64,000 nt of DNA, from contig JAHGAU010000021.1 of assembly GCA_019925105.1 (NCBI GenBank), forward strand, positions 930,001-994,000. The letters run 5' to 3'. The notes beneath the pieces are model-generated. The model searched no databases. It was not told the origin of the DNA and saw only the letters and a program-made list of their open reading frames with translations. Origin of the DNA: Niebla homalea (taxonomy: Eukaryota; Ascomycota; Lecanoromycetes; Lecanorales; Ramalinaceae). The translations under genes and the position numbers were made by a program. This document shows positions 35,701 to 49,966 of this stretch, piece by piece; the first letter of the stretch is position 1, and the number at the start of each line of letters is the position of its first letter.

Positions 35701-38567
35701 AGCCTTTTCGCCTTTACGGTTATAATTATATATTTTTTATTTTAATAGGTTTTAACTTTTTAAAAGGATTTTATTAATAAAACTGTTTTATTAATTATTT
35801 ATAAAAAGGTTAATCCGGTCTTTATTATTTAATTAAGGGAGGTCCGTAAATTATATTACTGTCTTTTCTGTTTTTATATAAACCTTTATTTTTTTAATTA
35901 TTTTTTACGCCCTTTTTACTGGTGGTAACGGGGTTATATTAACGGTTTAATCTAGGGTTATTTATATTAATATATAATTCGAGTTATATTTTAAGTCTTT
36001 TTAAGGCCCGTATATAATAACCGTATTAACGATACCTTTTAAGTTAAACGTTAAGTCAATCGTAATTTTAAATCCTTAATTTTTTTATATTATAATTCCT
36101 TTTAACGTTAATAATATAAAATCGGATTAAATAATAATTATTAATAACTCTTTAAATTTAACGTAATTAATTATATGCTCTTCCTTATTCTATTTAATAT
36201 AATAAAGATTAAAATCTTTTATTAAAAGGTACTCGTTAAGTACGGTTATAATATCCTTAAGCAATAGGATTATAAAAGGTTTTTTTTATTAACCAACGGC
36301 GGATTATATACGTTATAAATATTTGAGTTTCCTTTAATATTTTTTTTTTTTATATAATTTAAAATATATATCGATTCCCTTTATAATAAATAACGTTTTA
36401 ATTATCTATATTTAATTTCTTATTGATAAAGAAATATATCCATATCTTCTTATCTTTTTTAAAGGTTAAGTAAAAATTATTTTCCGGGTTAATTAAAGAA
36501 TATATATACGGGTTATACGGTAACTTTTATATTATTATAATATTAATATCCTTTATTTTTTTAAATTTAAATATTAATATTATAGCTTTAATTATTTCCT
36601 TATATACGTAATACTATATTACCCTTAAAAGTATAAGTATATTATATATTAGTTTTTATTGAGTTTTCCTTATTAGTTTTAATTTATATAATTAATTTTT
36701 CTTTAAAATTAAGTATTATTTATTTTAATTTTCTTATTATAATAATTATTCCGGTTAAATAACTAGCCTTAAAAATTAATATAATTATAAGCTTCCTCTT
36801 TTTTATGTTATTAATTATAACGTTTTATTTTTCCTTTTTTAACGGGTTTTATTTACGTTTTAAGATTATCCTTAATTATTTTACCGGTTTAACTTTATAT
36901 AAATTATAACGTTAAATTTTCATTATTATTTTAATTTCTTTATATTAAGTTTCCTTAATCCTTATTAAGTACCGTAAGTTTTACGCCGGATAATTATTAT
37001 TCTTATATATTACGTATTTTAACGTATTTTTTATTAAGCTTTTTATTATTAAGCTTACGTATTTATACGTATTATACCCTCCGGTATATATTATATATTT
37101 TATATTATGAAGGTACCTCGTAATAATATATTTATACCTTTAATATTTAAAATATTAATAAATATCCGTTACTTAATTTTATAACCTTATTAATTTAAAA
37201 GACTTACCTTTTATTACTTCCTTATTAAGGATATTATTATATATCCTTATTAATATTACGTTTAAGATAACTATAAAGTATTTCTTTATCCGGTTAAGGG
37301 CATTTAGCCTTTTTATTATAAAAGGAAAACTATAATTAACGATCTTTAACCCGGGATAAAAAACCGTATTTTCCCTTTTTATCTATTTTATAATAGCCTC
37401 CCTTTCCTTTTTTATAAACCTTATTAAATATATCCCGTTTACCGTAATAACGAACGATTACCTTAATATTTTTACCGTTTTATATCCCTTTTTATTAACT
37501 TATCCTTTTAACTTCTTAAGCCTTTTTTTCGCTTTTAATAAGGCTATATTAAGGAGGATATTTTTACTTTATAATTTATATATTGCAATAATCTGCTCCG
37601 TTAACGGTTCCCTTATTATTTTAAACGCCTTTATTAATTATAAAGGATTTATTTTTATAATTTTTATTTTTTTTTTTCTACCCGATAATTATATAGTTAT
37701 TATTTTCGTTTTCTTTAATACCGCTATTTTTTCCTTAATCCCCGTTTCTTTTACCGTTGATATAAATATTGTTTTTATAGCCTTTATTATTTAACTTACC
37801 TTTACCCTTATCCGTAAAGCTTCTTTTATTGCTCTTTTATTTTATACGTAACCTCCTTAATTCCCTTTATTTCTTTTTATTAATATTTTTATTACCGTTT
37901 TTTAAGCTTTACGTATTTTTTTTAAATCCTTTAATTTTATCTTTATTGTTATATAAAAATCTTTTATTTTTTATAACTTAATTCATAATATTAATAAAGT
38001 TTTTAATATAATATCCTTTTATTTAATTATAAGGAGGCCTTTTAACGTTTTTACTGCTTTTTCCCTTATTATATTCCCTTTATACGTTTAATAATTATTC
38101 TTTCTCGTAACTTATCCTTAATTACCCGATACTTTTTTATTTTTACCCGGTTTTCTCTTAATTTATATATACTTAATAAGGTTTTCTCCGCCTCCGTTTA
38201 TTTTTTATCCGTTATTACGTATTATCCCCATCTCCTTTATCCTTTATTTACTTTTTATAATTACGTTACCCTTATATATTATACGCGTTTTTTTATGTAT
38301 ATCTCGTTAACTATAAGCTTTTTATTTAACTTAAATATTTTTTATTATATAGTTATTACGCCGTCCGTATAAATTATTATTATTTCCGTTAATAAAGGCC
38401 GTTTACCCTTTTACCCTTTTTATTTCCACTATTACTCCGCTTCCGCTTATCGTACTTAAAGCCTTCGCCTTATTATTACTTAAATTATACACGTATGCAT
38501 CGTTTTGGACCTCTGGGGCCCCTTTATTCGTCGCCATCTGCTTCGTATCTAATTATTATGATTATTA
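32782..38567 (-). mobile_element. LINE A, full length (~5.79 kb), minus strand
   Basis: Inserted in the copia between perfect 13-bp duplications AACGTAATATTTA (32769-32781 and 38568-38580). The 3' tail (ATTGATTGA repeats, minus-strand TCAA) is at 32782-32800. The 5' end near 38545 (GATGGCGACGAATAAAGG on the minus strand) matches the start of LINE B. Order on the minus strand: 5' untranslated region and ORF1 in about the first 2 kb, then ORF2 with the reverse-transcriptase block at 35100-34930, then the C-terminal region (33720-33600) and the 3' untranslated region. No intact frame. The length equals LINE B once the insert there is removed, so both are probably complete Tad/I-like elements. 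Confidence 0.87.
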
Positions 38568-38933
38568 AACGTAATATTTAATATTTACTTAAACGACTAT
38601 ATAATAAGGCTTAAGTACCCTTAAATTTTACGATATTATATAAAGGGCCCATAATAAAGAAACTCAGGCGGTTATTTAATAATTAAACGTCTTAATATAA
38701 ACTTATAAGGATACGTTAAAGGGTTATAATAAAAAACCCTTTAATAAAACCCGGGAAAAGTTTATTTATTAATATTATATTTAAAAGGGATATGATAATA
38801 AATATATTAAGGATAAAGATTAAGATTTTTTACCCTAAAAAAAACTTATAAAGTTCTATATTAAGAAGCTTAAAATTATTAAAAAAAATCTTATTATATT
38901 TATAAATTTCTCAATAATAAATTTTTATTTATT

Positions 38934-39474
38934 ACATCTGTAAATTTATAAACCAGCATATAAGCACTCCGAGTACAAGTGAGTAGGATAAACAGGTTAA
39001 GCTTATATCCCCTTTCACTTAGCCTTTAAGCGTTCGCGAGTATCCGGTTTACTCGTAAGTTTCTGGGATTCTTATAAGTTTTACTTTTTTTTTTAACTTA
39101 ACGTTTTTTTAATTAAATTACCACCTTTAATTACCCCCCCCTTAAGGATAAATTACTAGTTATTAGGATAACTTTTAATTAAAAAACCCGAATCTGTAAT
39201 TAATTTTTAAAAACGTTAAATATTACGGCTTATAGGGGGGGGTTATGGTTATACCTGTTACCAGGAAAACTTAATAAAAAAATTTATAAAAAATAAAAAC
39301 CGTTATTTTACCGTTTTAAACGTTTTTATTTTAAACTTTTTTTTACCCGTTCGAGACCGCTCGGAGCGTTCGTAAGTTTTCCGGGATTCTCGTAAGTAAC
39401 TTACGAGCGATCTGAGTGAATAAATTCCTTTTTTTTTGGCTACTCGATCTGAGCAGGTCGCAGATTTGCTGATG
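38934..39474. mobile_element. 541-bp TA-flanked non-autonomous DNA element in the copia
   Basis: The second copia copy (near 62330) lacks this segment, which gives an empty-site proof of insertion. Ends CATCTGTAAATTT and, inverted, CATCAGCAAATCTG match allowing RIP changes, and TA flanks both sides (38932-38933 and 39475-39476). Inside are a pair of similar blocks (ACTCGTAAGTTTCTGGGATT and GTTCGTAAGTTTTCCGGGAT) and opposing runs of C (about 39134-39141) and G (about 39235-39242). No coding capacity. It fits a Tc1/mariner-type MITE. Confidence 0.75.
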
Positions 39475-41899
39475 TAACGTATATATAATAATTAATAACG
39501 ATAATATTTATTACTTTAATAAATTTATAAAAATTAATAATTCAACATAATAATTATAATTAATATGTTTTTTATAAGAAAAGATTCTTTTAAAAAGAAT
39601 TAAGACTTTATTAATCTTTATTTTTAAGGCCTAAGTTAATAAAAATAATTATATCAAAGGTATAAATACTATATATATAATATATAAGGTAAATAATAAG
39701 CCGGTTAAAATAAAATTTACGGATATAATATATTGTCTAATAAATTTAATCAATTTTATATTTAAAACGTAATTTTTAAATTATAAGGTTGGAGGAAATA
39801 GCGACGAATAAAGGGACCCTAGAGGTTTAAAACGATGTATATACGTATAACTTTAATAACAGTAAGAGAAGTATATTAAGTACGATAAGTAAAAGTGGTA
39901 TAATAGTTAAAAATAAAGTAATAAACGGGTAAATAGCCTATATTAATAAAAACGGCGATGACGTATATAGGTAATATAATAATAATAAGTTAAAAAACAC
40001 TTAAAGTAAATAAGGGAATTAAGGTTAATTAAATACGTATATTAAGGTATATAAAACGCGTAATAATAATACGGAGGTAATAAGTAAATAAGGGGGTAAA
40101 AAGGCCAATACGGTATTAACGGTAAAGAATACGGGCGGAAAGAAAGGGCAGAAAGATCACAATAAAAGTATTATTAAGGGTATATAAAAAAGAAATAAAA
40201 TTAATAAAAAGGATAAAATCTTAAAGGATTAAAAATAAAAGGCAGAAACGGTATGTCGCTTAATAAATAAAGGTAAAAAAGCGGTAAAAAAAATAATAAA
40301 AGCTTTAAAAGGATTTTTTACGGTAAAATAAAAGGATATTACGTTAAAAACCTAATTAATATTACGGATTAAGTTAAAAGGTATAAAAGACTTCTACGTA
40401 AAAATAAAGGTAAAATTAAAAGAAACGGAGCGGTTATAAAGTTCTTAAGGGGCGGTAATAAAAACGTTAATAAAAGGTAAAGACGGCGGCTTAAGATTAA
40501 GTATATAAAGCGAAAGTATAAAAACGGCGGCCCCTTAAATAAAAGAAAGTTAAATAATAAGGGTAATAAAAGGGTACTTGCGGTAAAGAATAAAAAGATA
40601 ACGGAGGAAAAGGCGGTTACGTTAAAAAAATAAAAATAATAATAGTCCGTTTATTTAATAATAAAAAGAGGAATATAATAATAAAAATAAATCCGTTATA
40701 GTTAATAAAAACTCTTAAAATAACGATAGAACCGTTAATAAAATAAATTGTTATAATATATAAACTATAAAATAAAGATATCCTCCTTAATATAACGTCT
40801 TTAAAAATAAAAAAAAAGCTTAAAAAGGTTTAAAATTTAAATTAATAAAAAAAATAAAAATTAATTAAAATTTTAAGGTAATCGTTTACCGTTATAATAA
40901 ATAAGATATATTTATTACGTTTTAAGGAAATTAAAAGAAAGGTTACGTTAAAAAATAAAAAAAAAAGAATATAATTTTTTACTTAAGGTTTAAAATCATT
41001 AACTATAAACTTCCGTTAATAATAAAAAGACTTAACTCCTTAAAATATATAAAAAGGTACTTTATTATTATATTAAGCGTAACGTTAATAAAAATATATA
41101 ATAACGTCTTAAATAAAAGGATTATTAAAAAAGATTTCTTAAGATAATTTAACTATAAAATAAAGTAATTAATATTTATTAATATTTTAAATATTAAGGT
41201 TATAAATATATTATTATAAAATACTTTAATATTATAAAATATACGGTTTACGTTAAAAATTACGATATTTATAAGTATATAAAGTTAATAATTAAAAAGC
41301 TTATAAAAAATACGTTTAAATACGTTATATATAATAAGGAAGGATACTTAATATAAGATTTTAAATATATAATAAAAGCCAGGAAATTAAATATAAAAAG
41401 ATTTAAATAATTATAAAAATCCAATAATATAACGTATATAAAACTGATTTAATAGGCCAATTAAAAATAACTTTAAAACGTAAACTTAATTAATTAAATA
41501 ATAAGGGGTAAATAGCGGTAAAAAAAAGAAAGCTTTTTATAATCCCAACCTTAAAAATTAAATATCTTATACCTTTAATAATAACCGGGAAAATATTAAA
41601 ATAAAAAATATTTAACTTTAATAAGAAGTCCATAACTTAAACGGATATAAAAAAGAGAACTTTTATAAAGGTTAATATATAATATATTAACGTTTTTAAG
41701 AATAATATTATATAATATTTATAATAAAGGAATTAAAGTAATAATATTAATATTTAAGTTTAAAGAAGTTAAAGACGTTAACGTTATAATAATATAAAAA
41801 TTATTATATAGCCTATATATATATTTATTTATTAACCCGGGGGAAAGGTTTTATTTAGCCTTTAAGGGGGATAAAATAACCAGAATATATTTCTTTATA

Positions 41900-42265
41900 G
41901 GTGGCAATAGCACACGTGTCGGTGAGGACATTCAGTAGTGCAATCGGAATTCTGAAATTATAGTATTGGACAGACCCGTAAGGTAATGGAAAAGCAATAG
42001 GTTTAAGGGCAACCCTTAAGTGGATTCAGTCGTAATATTATAGGTTTTCTTGGAAAAGGTATATAAATAGATTCTTATTCTTTAAATGGCCGTAGATACT
42101 TTTAGCCCTTAAGACGTAAATAAAGGCTGGGTGAATACCGGTTTTTATTCTTAACGTTATAGATATCAGGTTTTTTACGGTTATTAATAAGGCTAAATGG
42201 CCGAGTGTTAAAGAACGCCGGAATTAGCTTAGCTAGATCCGTAGTATAAATCAATCAATCAATCA
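41900..42265 (+). mobile_element. Short LINE-derived element 1 (366 bp) inside LINE B
   Basis: Flanked by perfect 13-bp duplications ATATTTCTTTATA (41887-41899 and 42266-42278). Starts GGTGGCAATAGCACACGTGT, exactly the same first base as the element at 48621, and ends with the LINE tail (TCAA)n. About the last 270 bases match the 3' untranslated region of the LINEs. The head also resembles LINE sequence but is diverged. CA/TG dinucleotides are well kept, so RIP was light. A repeated, fixed 5' boundary argues for a SINE-like lineage rather than random truncation. Confidence 0.85.
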
Positions 42266-43619
42266 ATATTTCTTTATAAATAAGCAGTTTAACGTAAATA
42301 ATTAAAATATTATTTATTATAATAAAAACCTTTATATACTCCGTATTATAAAAGAAAAGGACTTAAAGGGCGACTTTAATATTTATAATATATATAACCC
42401 GCCGTTAATTAATAAAGAAAAACCTTTTATAATACCGTTATTTAAGGAAATCTTAATTATTTTAAATAAATATATATTATTTAAAAACTTTAACTTATAT
42501 TATTATATATAAAATAAAAAAAAATATATAATAAATTAAGTTAAATTAAATAATTTATTAATAGTTATTATTTAAATTAATTTTTTATTATTAATATTAT
42601 AAGGAACTATTACGTAAAAAAGTTATAAGTTTAAAATAATAATTAATTTAATTTTTAATACGGAAAAGGTTATTAACGCGGTTATAATATATAGGTTATA
42701 AAAGGATTTAAAATATAGCTCGGACTATATACCAATATAAATAACTTTAAATTAAATTATTAATACGATTTTATTATTATTAATAAAAAAAACGTAAAAA
42801 ACGGTTAAAATAATAAAGGTTTATATAAAAACGGAGGAAATAATAATATAGCTTATAAATTTTCCTTAATTACATAATAAAGATTAAATTAACCTTTCTA
42901 TAAAGTAAATAATAAAAGTATTAAATAAAATAATTAATAAAATTATCTTAATAATAAAACTTTCTTAAAGAGTTAAAATTTATTAAAATAAAAAATATAT
43001 AACCGCGATTATAAAAGTAAAAAAGTTAATTAAGTAAGTTTTTAAATATAAAAATTAAAAAATACTTAATTAATTAAAGGTTATTTAAGAAGAAAAAAAA
43101 AGGATTATTAAGAAAATTAAGTAAATATACTTTCGGTTTATAATATATAATTTAATAGTCTTATTTTATAATATTTAAAAGTTAACGAAGTATAATAAAG
43201 AATAAAGTTAAAAATTAAAATTTATCCTTAAATTCCCGTTTTTAAGAAACCCGATCATATATTAATTAATACCTTTAACGGTAAAATTAAGGCCCTTAAA
43301 GGAACATTTTTCTTTTTTCCGTTAAAAATTAATTTAAATAATATTAACGGCGTTATATATTTTAACCTTATATTAATAAATAAAATAATAATATAAAATA
43401 TAATAATTAAAGCGATTAATAAATTAAAGAAAAATAAAACCCCGGGATTAAATAAGATTCTCAATAGATTCTTAATAATAATAGTTTTATTATTTAAAAG
43501 GGTTTTTATTTACCTTTTTTAATTATATTTTAACGTTAATTATTATTTACGTAAGTTTAAGGAAATAAAAATAATTATCCTTAAAAAGCTTATTAAGCCG
43601 GATTACTTTAAAATAAAGT

Positions 43620-43800
43620 CTTATAGATTTATTATACTTTTATATACGTTAAGGAAAACCTTAAAAACGGTAATAATAAAGATCCTTAATAAATATATAA
43701 AGAATTACGGACTTTTCCCCGATTAATAAATAAAAGTAAAAAGAAATTAATTAATAGAAATAGCCTTTAAAGGACTGGTTAACGGTATATATATAGTATA
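43620..43800 (+). pseudogene. Reverse-transcriptase fragment of LINE B
   Basis: Collinear with 16200-16376, including TLRKTLKTVIIKILN and LINGIYI. RIP stops present. Same family as LINE A. Confidence 0.75.
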
Positions 43801-46800
43801 AAATTACGGGAAAAAGTATATTATAAGCCTTTTTTCTCTTAATATTATAGGTATTTTTAATAAAATGAATTATTAAAGGTTATTATATAACTTAAAAAAA
43901 AAGGATATTACCCTTCTTAATTAAATAAATAAAAAGTTTCTTAAGCAATTAAGTTACATTAATTAACTTAAAATAAAAAATAAGCTTAATAAAGTTTATT
44001 ATAATAAGGATTCCTTAAAGATTATTTATTTTTTTTATATTATTCTTATTTTTTAATAATTTATTAATTAAAAAGCTTATTAAGTTAAAATAGAAAGTTT
44101 AAGTTAAAAACTTTATTAATAACGTTTATTTTTTAATTTATAATATTTTTATATATATAAATTATTTAAAATTAAAATAAACTTATAAAGTTTATTTTTA
44201 ATAAACGAAAACTTATAAGGCTTAATTTACGTTATATAAATATAAATTTATTTATATAATTAAAAGCCTGAAATTATATAATATAATAATTATAATAAAC
44301 TTAAATAAAGTTATAATAAAGCCGGATATTAATATTAAAGTTTTTAACTTTTAAATAGATAAGAAGCTTAATTAAAAAAACTATATAAAAAAAGTTTAAA
44401 AGAAAATAACTTTATAAGAAAAAGGCCTTATTTATTTTATTATATTAATATAAAAAGTTATATTATAAAAAGTCCGGATTATTTATTAAATTATAATAAA
44501 GTTAATTATAATATATACTATAGTTATTTAATATATATTTAAAAATATTCCGGGATATAAAAAAAGTTTATTTAAATATTATAGAAAGTCTAAAACCGGT
44601 ATTTAAGAATAATTAATAATACCTATAAAGTAATTTTTATCCCGGTATTAAAATTTAAGGTTTTTATATTACCGATTAAAATTTTATTAAATTAAATAAT
44701 CGTTTAAATAAAATTAAAGAAAAATATATACTTAATTACGATAATAGGAAACGGGTAAATCCGTTAAAATCTTAATAAGCCTTAAGTTAAAAAAAAAATA
44801 AATTAAAAAAATTTATCTCCTTTTTTATTAAGATAAAATAGGAATAAATTAAAAAGGAAATTAACTTTATTAATATTTTAAAAGTTAGCTTAAGCGGATA
44901 TAAACTCTTATTAAGCGTAAAAAAACCGAAATTAAAAGGATTTAAAGAGTAAAAATTATAGCGATTATTTTATAAATTATAATAAAGTAAATTAAACGTT
45001 AACGGAAATATAAAAGTTTTATACCTTAAGGTTATTATTATTTAGCTTTTAACAATAAAAAGATTATTAATAAATATCTCCGTTATTATAACGTTATAAA
45101 GAAGGATAATAATATATTAACGATGTAACTTTAAACGGGTAAAAACGGTTTAACTTATTTCCTATTTATTATATATATTAAGGGTCGGATAAACGCCGGA
45201 TATAAATACGGATAAAAAAAGTAAAACGTTATATATATCCTTATTTCTTATCTTTTATTTACGGAAATTAAGTTAAAACTTATTATAAAAATTAATACTT
45301 ATAATTATCGTTAAATATTATTTATAAAGCGAAGTATCCGGGTAATTATTAAGTTTATAATATTTACCGGATTATTATTATAGTTTAATTTCATTATAAA
45401 AATAAATGAAATTATTAAAGACTTTACGGAAAAAGCTTATTATTAATTAAAGAAAAAAAAAGGAATAAAAACCGGTTACGTTAATTATATAAATCGGAAA
45501 GCATCTTTTATAGCTATAAGGATATAATAGTAAATACTTATTAAAAGTCTTTAAAGGAGTTAACGGCGATAATAATATAAAAAGGGTATATATTAAATGC
45601 GTAAGTATTAATAAAGATATTTAAAGGTATTATATAAAATTAAAATAATATAAATATATAAAAAAGCGGAAAAGTAATAAGCTTAAAAATAACCCTTATA
45701 AGGATATAATCGTAATATTATAGATTTTCTTAAAGGAGTTAAAATATAAAAAGTATATAAATAAATTATTACTCTTTAAATAATTATTAATATCCTTTAT
45801 TTTAAAGGATAGAAAATAAAGGCCTGGTAAACGCCGGTTTTTACTTTAACGTTATAAGTATTAGGTTTTTACGGTTATTAATAAGGTTAAAAGGCCGCAT
45901 ATTAAGGAACGCCGGAATTAGCTTAGCTAGACCCGTAATATAAATCAATCAATCAATCAATCAAATTATAAGGTTTAACTTAATATAACATAAACGGTTT
46001 AAACGGTAACGTATAATTAAAAAAAGCTTATTTATAATAAATAAAACGGCTTATTTATAATTAATTTATAGGAACTTACCCTTATTATAATAACGTTTAA
46101 CGTATTTTCAACTATACTTACTTAATATATACGTATAAATTACCTTAAAGCTTAAAAATTATTTTAATTAACGGACGTATTAATCGGGATGGATTTTAAA
46201 CGTAAATATTATAATAATAATAAGGCTAAAAACGCTTATCATATATATTATATTCATATAATATAAGGGATACCTTAAATTTATAGAAAATCCGTTAAAA
46301 TTTATTTATACGGACTTTTTAAGGATAATTAATCCTTAAAAGTATAATAGAATAACGTATTATATAACCTTCCGTAATAATAAGATTATAATATTAAAGG
46401 TCCACCCGTTAATATATAAATCGGACGTAATTTAACGGTTTAAGGAGTTTAAAGTTAAATATAAATAATTTCCGGATCGAAAAATTAAATATTTTCGGGT
46501 TAATGGCCGGGGTAAATATACGTTTAAGGCCTTCTTAAATTATTTAAGGCAATATAGGATTATTTTCGAAATAATAATATATAAAAACCCTAAATAAAAT
46601 CCAATTAATAAAAAAATTAACCGGGAAATCGGTAAAAAGATTAAAGCTATATAAATAATAAAAAATATATTTAAAAATCTTTGACCAGAACTTATATAAA
46701 TAATAAACTATATAATTATACGGATATTATATATATAACTTAAAGGGGTAATATTATATTAAGCTTAATATAATAAGAAATTAAATATATCCTATGTATA

Positions 46801-48620
46801 TACTTTAAGGTTAATTATATATATAAAAACGGTAGGTTACCGGATTAAGTTAAATAATAAATTGAAATTATATATCTTAATAGGTTTTAATAAAGGAATT
46901 AATAAATACTTTAAGGTAATTAATTTATAAGTAAAACGGTTTAATCTTATAATAAAGAATATATATAACGTATATATTAAGGAAAAACGGGTAATACCGT
47001 TAAATAATTTAAATTATAATAAGTTTATAAACTGAATTTAAGAACTTAAAAAGGTAAAAAAGCCTTAATAAAATTCTAATTTAAAAAAGGAGTTTAAGAA
47101 TTATGGTTTAATTAAGACAAATATTATAAATATAAATTTTACCGTTATTAAGCGACTTATACGTCCGGCCGTAATCTTTATTTAAAGAATGGTTTTACCG
47201 GACCCCTTAAGCTTAATAGCGAAAGATTTAAAGATTAATTATAATTAAAAGTAAATATAATAAATCAAGAACTTAATTAAAAATAACTTTAACTTTACAT
47301 TTCCGGATAAGTTACGTAATATATTATTAAATTGTTTTTTCCCTTAACTTTATTAATTTATAATAAAGATAAACCGGTATATTTTTTAATCTTAATATCC
47401 CTTAAAATAACCCCGGAACTTATTAAGCTTAAAACCTATAAAGAAATTATAATAAATAAGTATACCCGGATAAACTAAGAGTTAACGGGAAAAAATAAAT
47501 ATAATTTTTTTAAAAAATTAATACTTAAGTCTTAATTATACGGAATTAGATCCCCGTTAACGTAACGATACTATAAAGACGGTAAGTTTATACTTTTAAA
47601 CGTAAAGTAAATAATAATATAATTCGCTAGAAGACTTAATGGGTAATATATAGTTTTAAATAACGTAAAGGTATTAATTATAATAAAACGTTTATTTTAA
47701 TAATAAAATTTATAAGCTGTAAAGTTTTTTTTACTTTTATAATGGTTAATACTTAGGATTTAAAGTAAATAAACGTTAAAATAGTGTTCCTTTACGGTTT
47801 TATTGAGGAAAAAATATATATAAAATAATAAAAAAATAAAAAAAAACCGGTAAAAATAATAAGAAGTTCTATTATAAGCTTAAAAAAACTTATATAAATT
47901 AAAATAATTATTATAATTAATATATAATTATTTCTAAAAATTTACAATTATATAGGGCTTTAAATTTATTTATACGGATTATTACGTAGTTTTTTATTTT
48001 AAAACCGGTATAATCGTAACCATATATATAAATAATATCCTAATAACTAATCCGTTTAAATAAAAGATTTAAGACTTAAAGGCTATATTTAATTAAAAAT
48101 TCCGTATATTTAATTTAAGTTTAATAAGTTATTATTTTAATATTATTATTATTTAAGATTAATAAAAATTAAACGATCCATTTTAATTAAAAAGTTTATA
48201 TTAAAAAAGTAATATAAAATCACGCTTAATAAGAAGCTTATTTAATATATATATTTATATAAATTAATTTTAAACCAGAACCGTTATTTAAGGGCTATTA
48301 AGTAAAATCGGAGTTTAAGTAATAATATTAGTTAACCGTAAGTTTATTAATATATATTATACTTAATATATAACCGGATATAGTTTATATAATAATAGTT
48401 ATTAATTAATATTCCGTAAATCTATTTTATTAATACTGGTTATATATAAGGTAAATTATACGTTATTTACGGACTATTATATATTTTAAATTAATATATA
48501 AGGGTAAACTTAAGGCTCTTAATAAATATATTAATTCTAATTTTATAGTTAACTTTATTTATAAGTTAATTTTAAATTATTTTTTTAACGTAATAATTAT
48601 ATTAATTTATTAATCTTTAA

Positions 48621-48987
48621 GGTGGCAATAGCACACGTGTCGGTGAGGACATTCAGTGGTGCAATCGGAATTCTGAAATTTTAGCATTGGATAGACCCGT
48701 AGGGTAACGGAAGAGCAATAGGTTTAAAGGTAACCTTTAAGTGGATTTAATTATAATATTATAAGTTTTCTTAGAAAAGGTATATAAATAAATTCTTACT
48801 CTTTAAACGGCCGTAGATATTCTTAGCCCTTAAAACGTAAGTAAAGGCTGGGTAAACACCGGTTTTATTCTTAACGTTATAGATATCGGGTTTTTTACGG
48901 TTATTAATAAGGCTAAATGGCCGAGTATTAAGGAACGCCGGAATTAACTTAATTAGATCCGTAGTATAAATCAATCAATCAATCAAA
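48621..48987 (+). mobile_element. Short LINE-derived element 2 (367 bp) in the copia
   Basis: Flanked by perfect 12-bp duplications ATTAATCTTTAA (48609-48620 and 48988-48999). Same start and same end as the element at 41900, differing mainly by C/T and G/A changes. A 67-codon minus-strand frame here is incidental. Confidence 0.87.
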
Positions 48988-49189
48988 ATTAATCTTTAAA
49001 AAGGTAATCGATTATAGTATTATTTACCTATAAAGTTAAGTATACGGGATAAACGTAAGTTATTAAGGAAGCTATTTAACTAAAGGACCTATTAAAATAA
49101 ATATAACTTAATAAATCTAAATATATATTTATTATTACGATTTATAATAATAATTAAGGGGTTATCGTATTAACTAAAAACCCGGTATA

Positions 49190-49375
49190 TTACGTAAGGA
49201 TAAAGTATATAAGTATTTAATTATACTGGCTACGGGAATAACTTAAGGTTAATATTATTAATCTTAAATATATTTATATTATGGAGTAGGTAATTAACAG
49301 GTTAATAAAGGCCTTATTTATTAAGACCTTTATATAATTTAAATAGGCATTAAAACTTAAAAAGCCATTATATCG
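49190..49375 (+). pseudogene. Copia RNase H C-terminal fragment
   Basis: Readable residues KYISI, then LYWLRE, then INLKYIYIMEQVINRLIKAL and a KTF-like block, correspond to the copia signature KHIDI(R)YHWLRE ... VADGLTKAL. A preceding stretch (about 49120-49185) fits the CDNQGA-type region. This fixes the superfamily as Ty1/copia and the orientation as plus. Followed by about 250 bases of GC-moderate sequence with repeated GGAGCTA(C/G)TTA motifs before the 3' LTR. Confidence 0.7.
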
Positions 49376-49625
49376 ACAGTTTAAGGACTATATACTTACC
49401 GACGGCGGACCTAATAATAAGCCGGGTAATAAGGGATAAATAAGTGGTAACTATATAGGGGAGCTAGTTACTTAAGAACCAGGAAAGTTAGTTACTTAAT
49501 AATTAGGGGAGCTACTTAGTAAATACGGTAATTAAACTCTTATATAAAAGGATATAACGTTAAGGCTATAAAGGAGCTATTTAATAAGTGAGATTTACGG
49601 GCTATATATAAAGTTTAAAGGGGAG

Positions 49626-49787
49626 TATTAAATATACAGGATCGCTACTTAAGAAATTACATAACGCGGATCAGATTAAATAAGGCGGACGTATTAAACC
49701 TAAGTGGGATAGCGGCATATAGCCTTGCATATAATCTCACTTTGTATATAGTAATAATCAAGCAACTTACACCTCTCAATTTCAACA
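49626..49787 (+). repeat. 3' LTR of the nested copia (162 bp)
   Basis: Starts TATTAAATATACAGGATCGC (mutated TG to TA) and ends TTCAACA. Less RIP-mutated in its last 80 bases than the 5' LTR. Confidence 0.9.
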
Positions 49788-49953
49788 TATATTTAATTAA
49801 TTAATTACTAATTAACCTATATTTGTAAATACTTATTATTATAAAATTACTTAAATTAATACTTATTCCTTACTCCCGTACGTTTTTTTATATCTTAATA
49901 TAAATTATAAATCCGGTAAAAAACAACGTATATATTTAATAATTAATTCTGTT
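49788..49953. other. Right interior of the inverted-repeat element
   Basis: AT-rich spacer between the copia and the short LINE copy. Continuation of the element that starts near 29041. Confidence 0.4.
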
Positions 49954-49966
49954 TTATAATTAATTT

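Larger units (their letters stand above)
39791..45962 (+). mobile_element. LINE B, full length (~5.79 kb plus a short insert), plus strand
   Basis: Bounded by 13-bp duplications AAATTATAAGGTT (39778-39790 and 45963-45975). The start GGAGGAAATAGCGACGAATA parallels the 5' end of LINE A. The first 2 kb, A/G-rich, is the decayed ORF1 region. The reverse-transcriptase block is at 43620-43800, the C-terminal region at about 44990-45150, and the 3' end CGCCGGAATTAGCTTAGC plus (TCAA)n at 45908-45962. The short element at 41900-42265 is inserted in it. Target-site duplications of 13 bp are standard for LINE integration. All frames carry RIP stops. Confidence 0.87.
30832..49787 (+). mobile_element. Ty1/copia retrotransposon of about 6.05 kb, expanded to 19 kb by nested insertions
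   Basis: Two 162-bp LTRs (30832-30993 and 49626-49787) belong together. The interior between insertions aligns collinearly with the second copy at 60026-63158. It is cut by LINE A (32782-38567), a 541-bp TA-flanked element (38934-39474), LINE B (39791-45962) and a short LINE-like element (48621-48987). The primer-binding site right after the left LTR, with core TTAAGCCCGGACTACGC, fits a half-molecule of initiator tRNA-Met, as used by Drosophila copia. The 3' end encodes the copia RNase H tail (KYI then LYWLRE, then a VADGLTKAL-like block). All frames are destroyed by RIP. No clear target duplication: TTTTT lies before and TATAT after. Confidence 0.88.

Noticed and set aside
30827..49792. Target duplication for the nested copia
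   Set aside because: TTTTT precedes the 5' LTR and TATAT follows the 3' LTR. They do not match and RIP cannot turn T into A, so no duplication is claimed.
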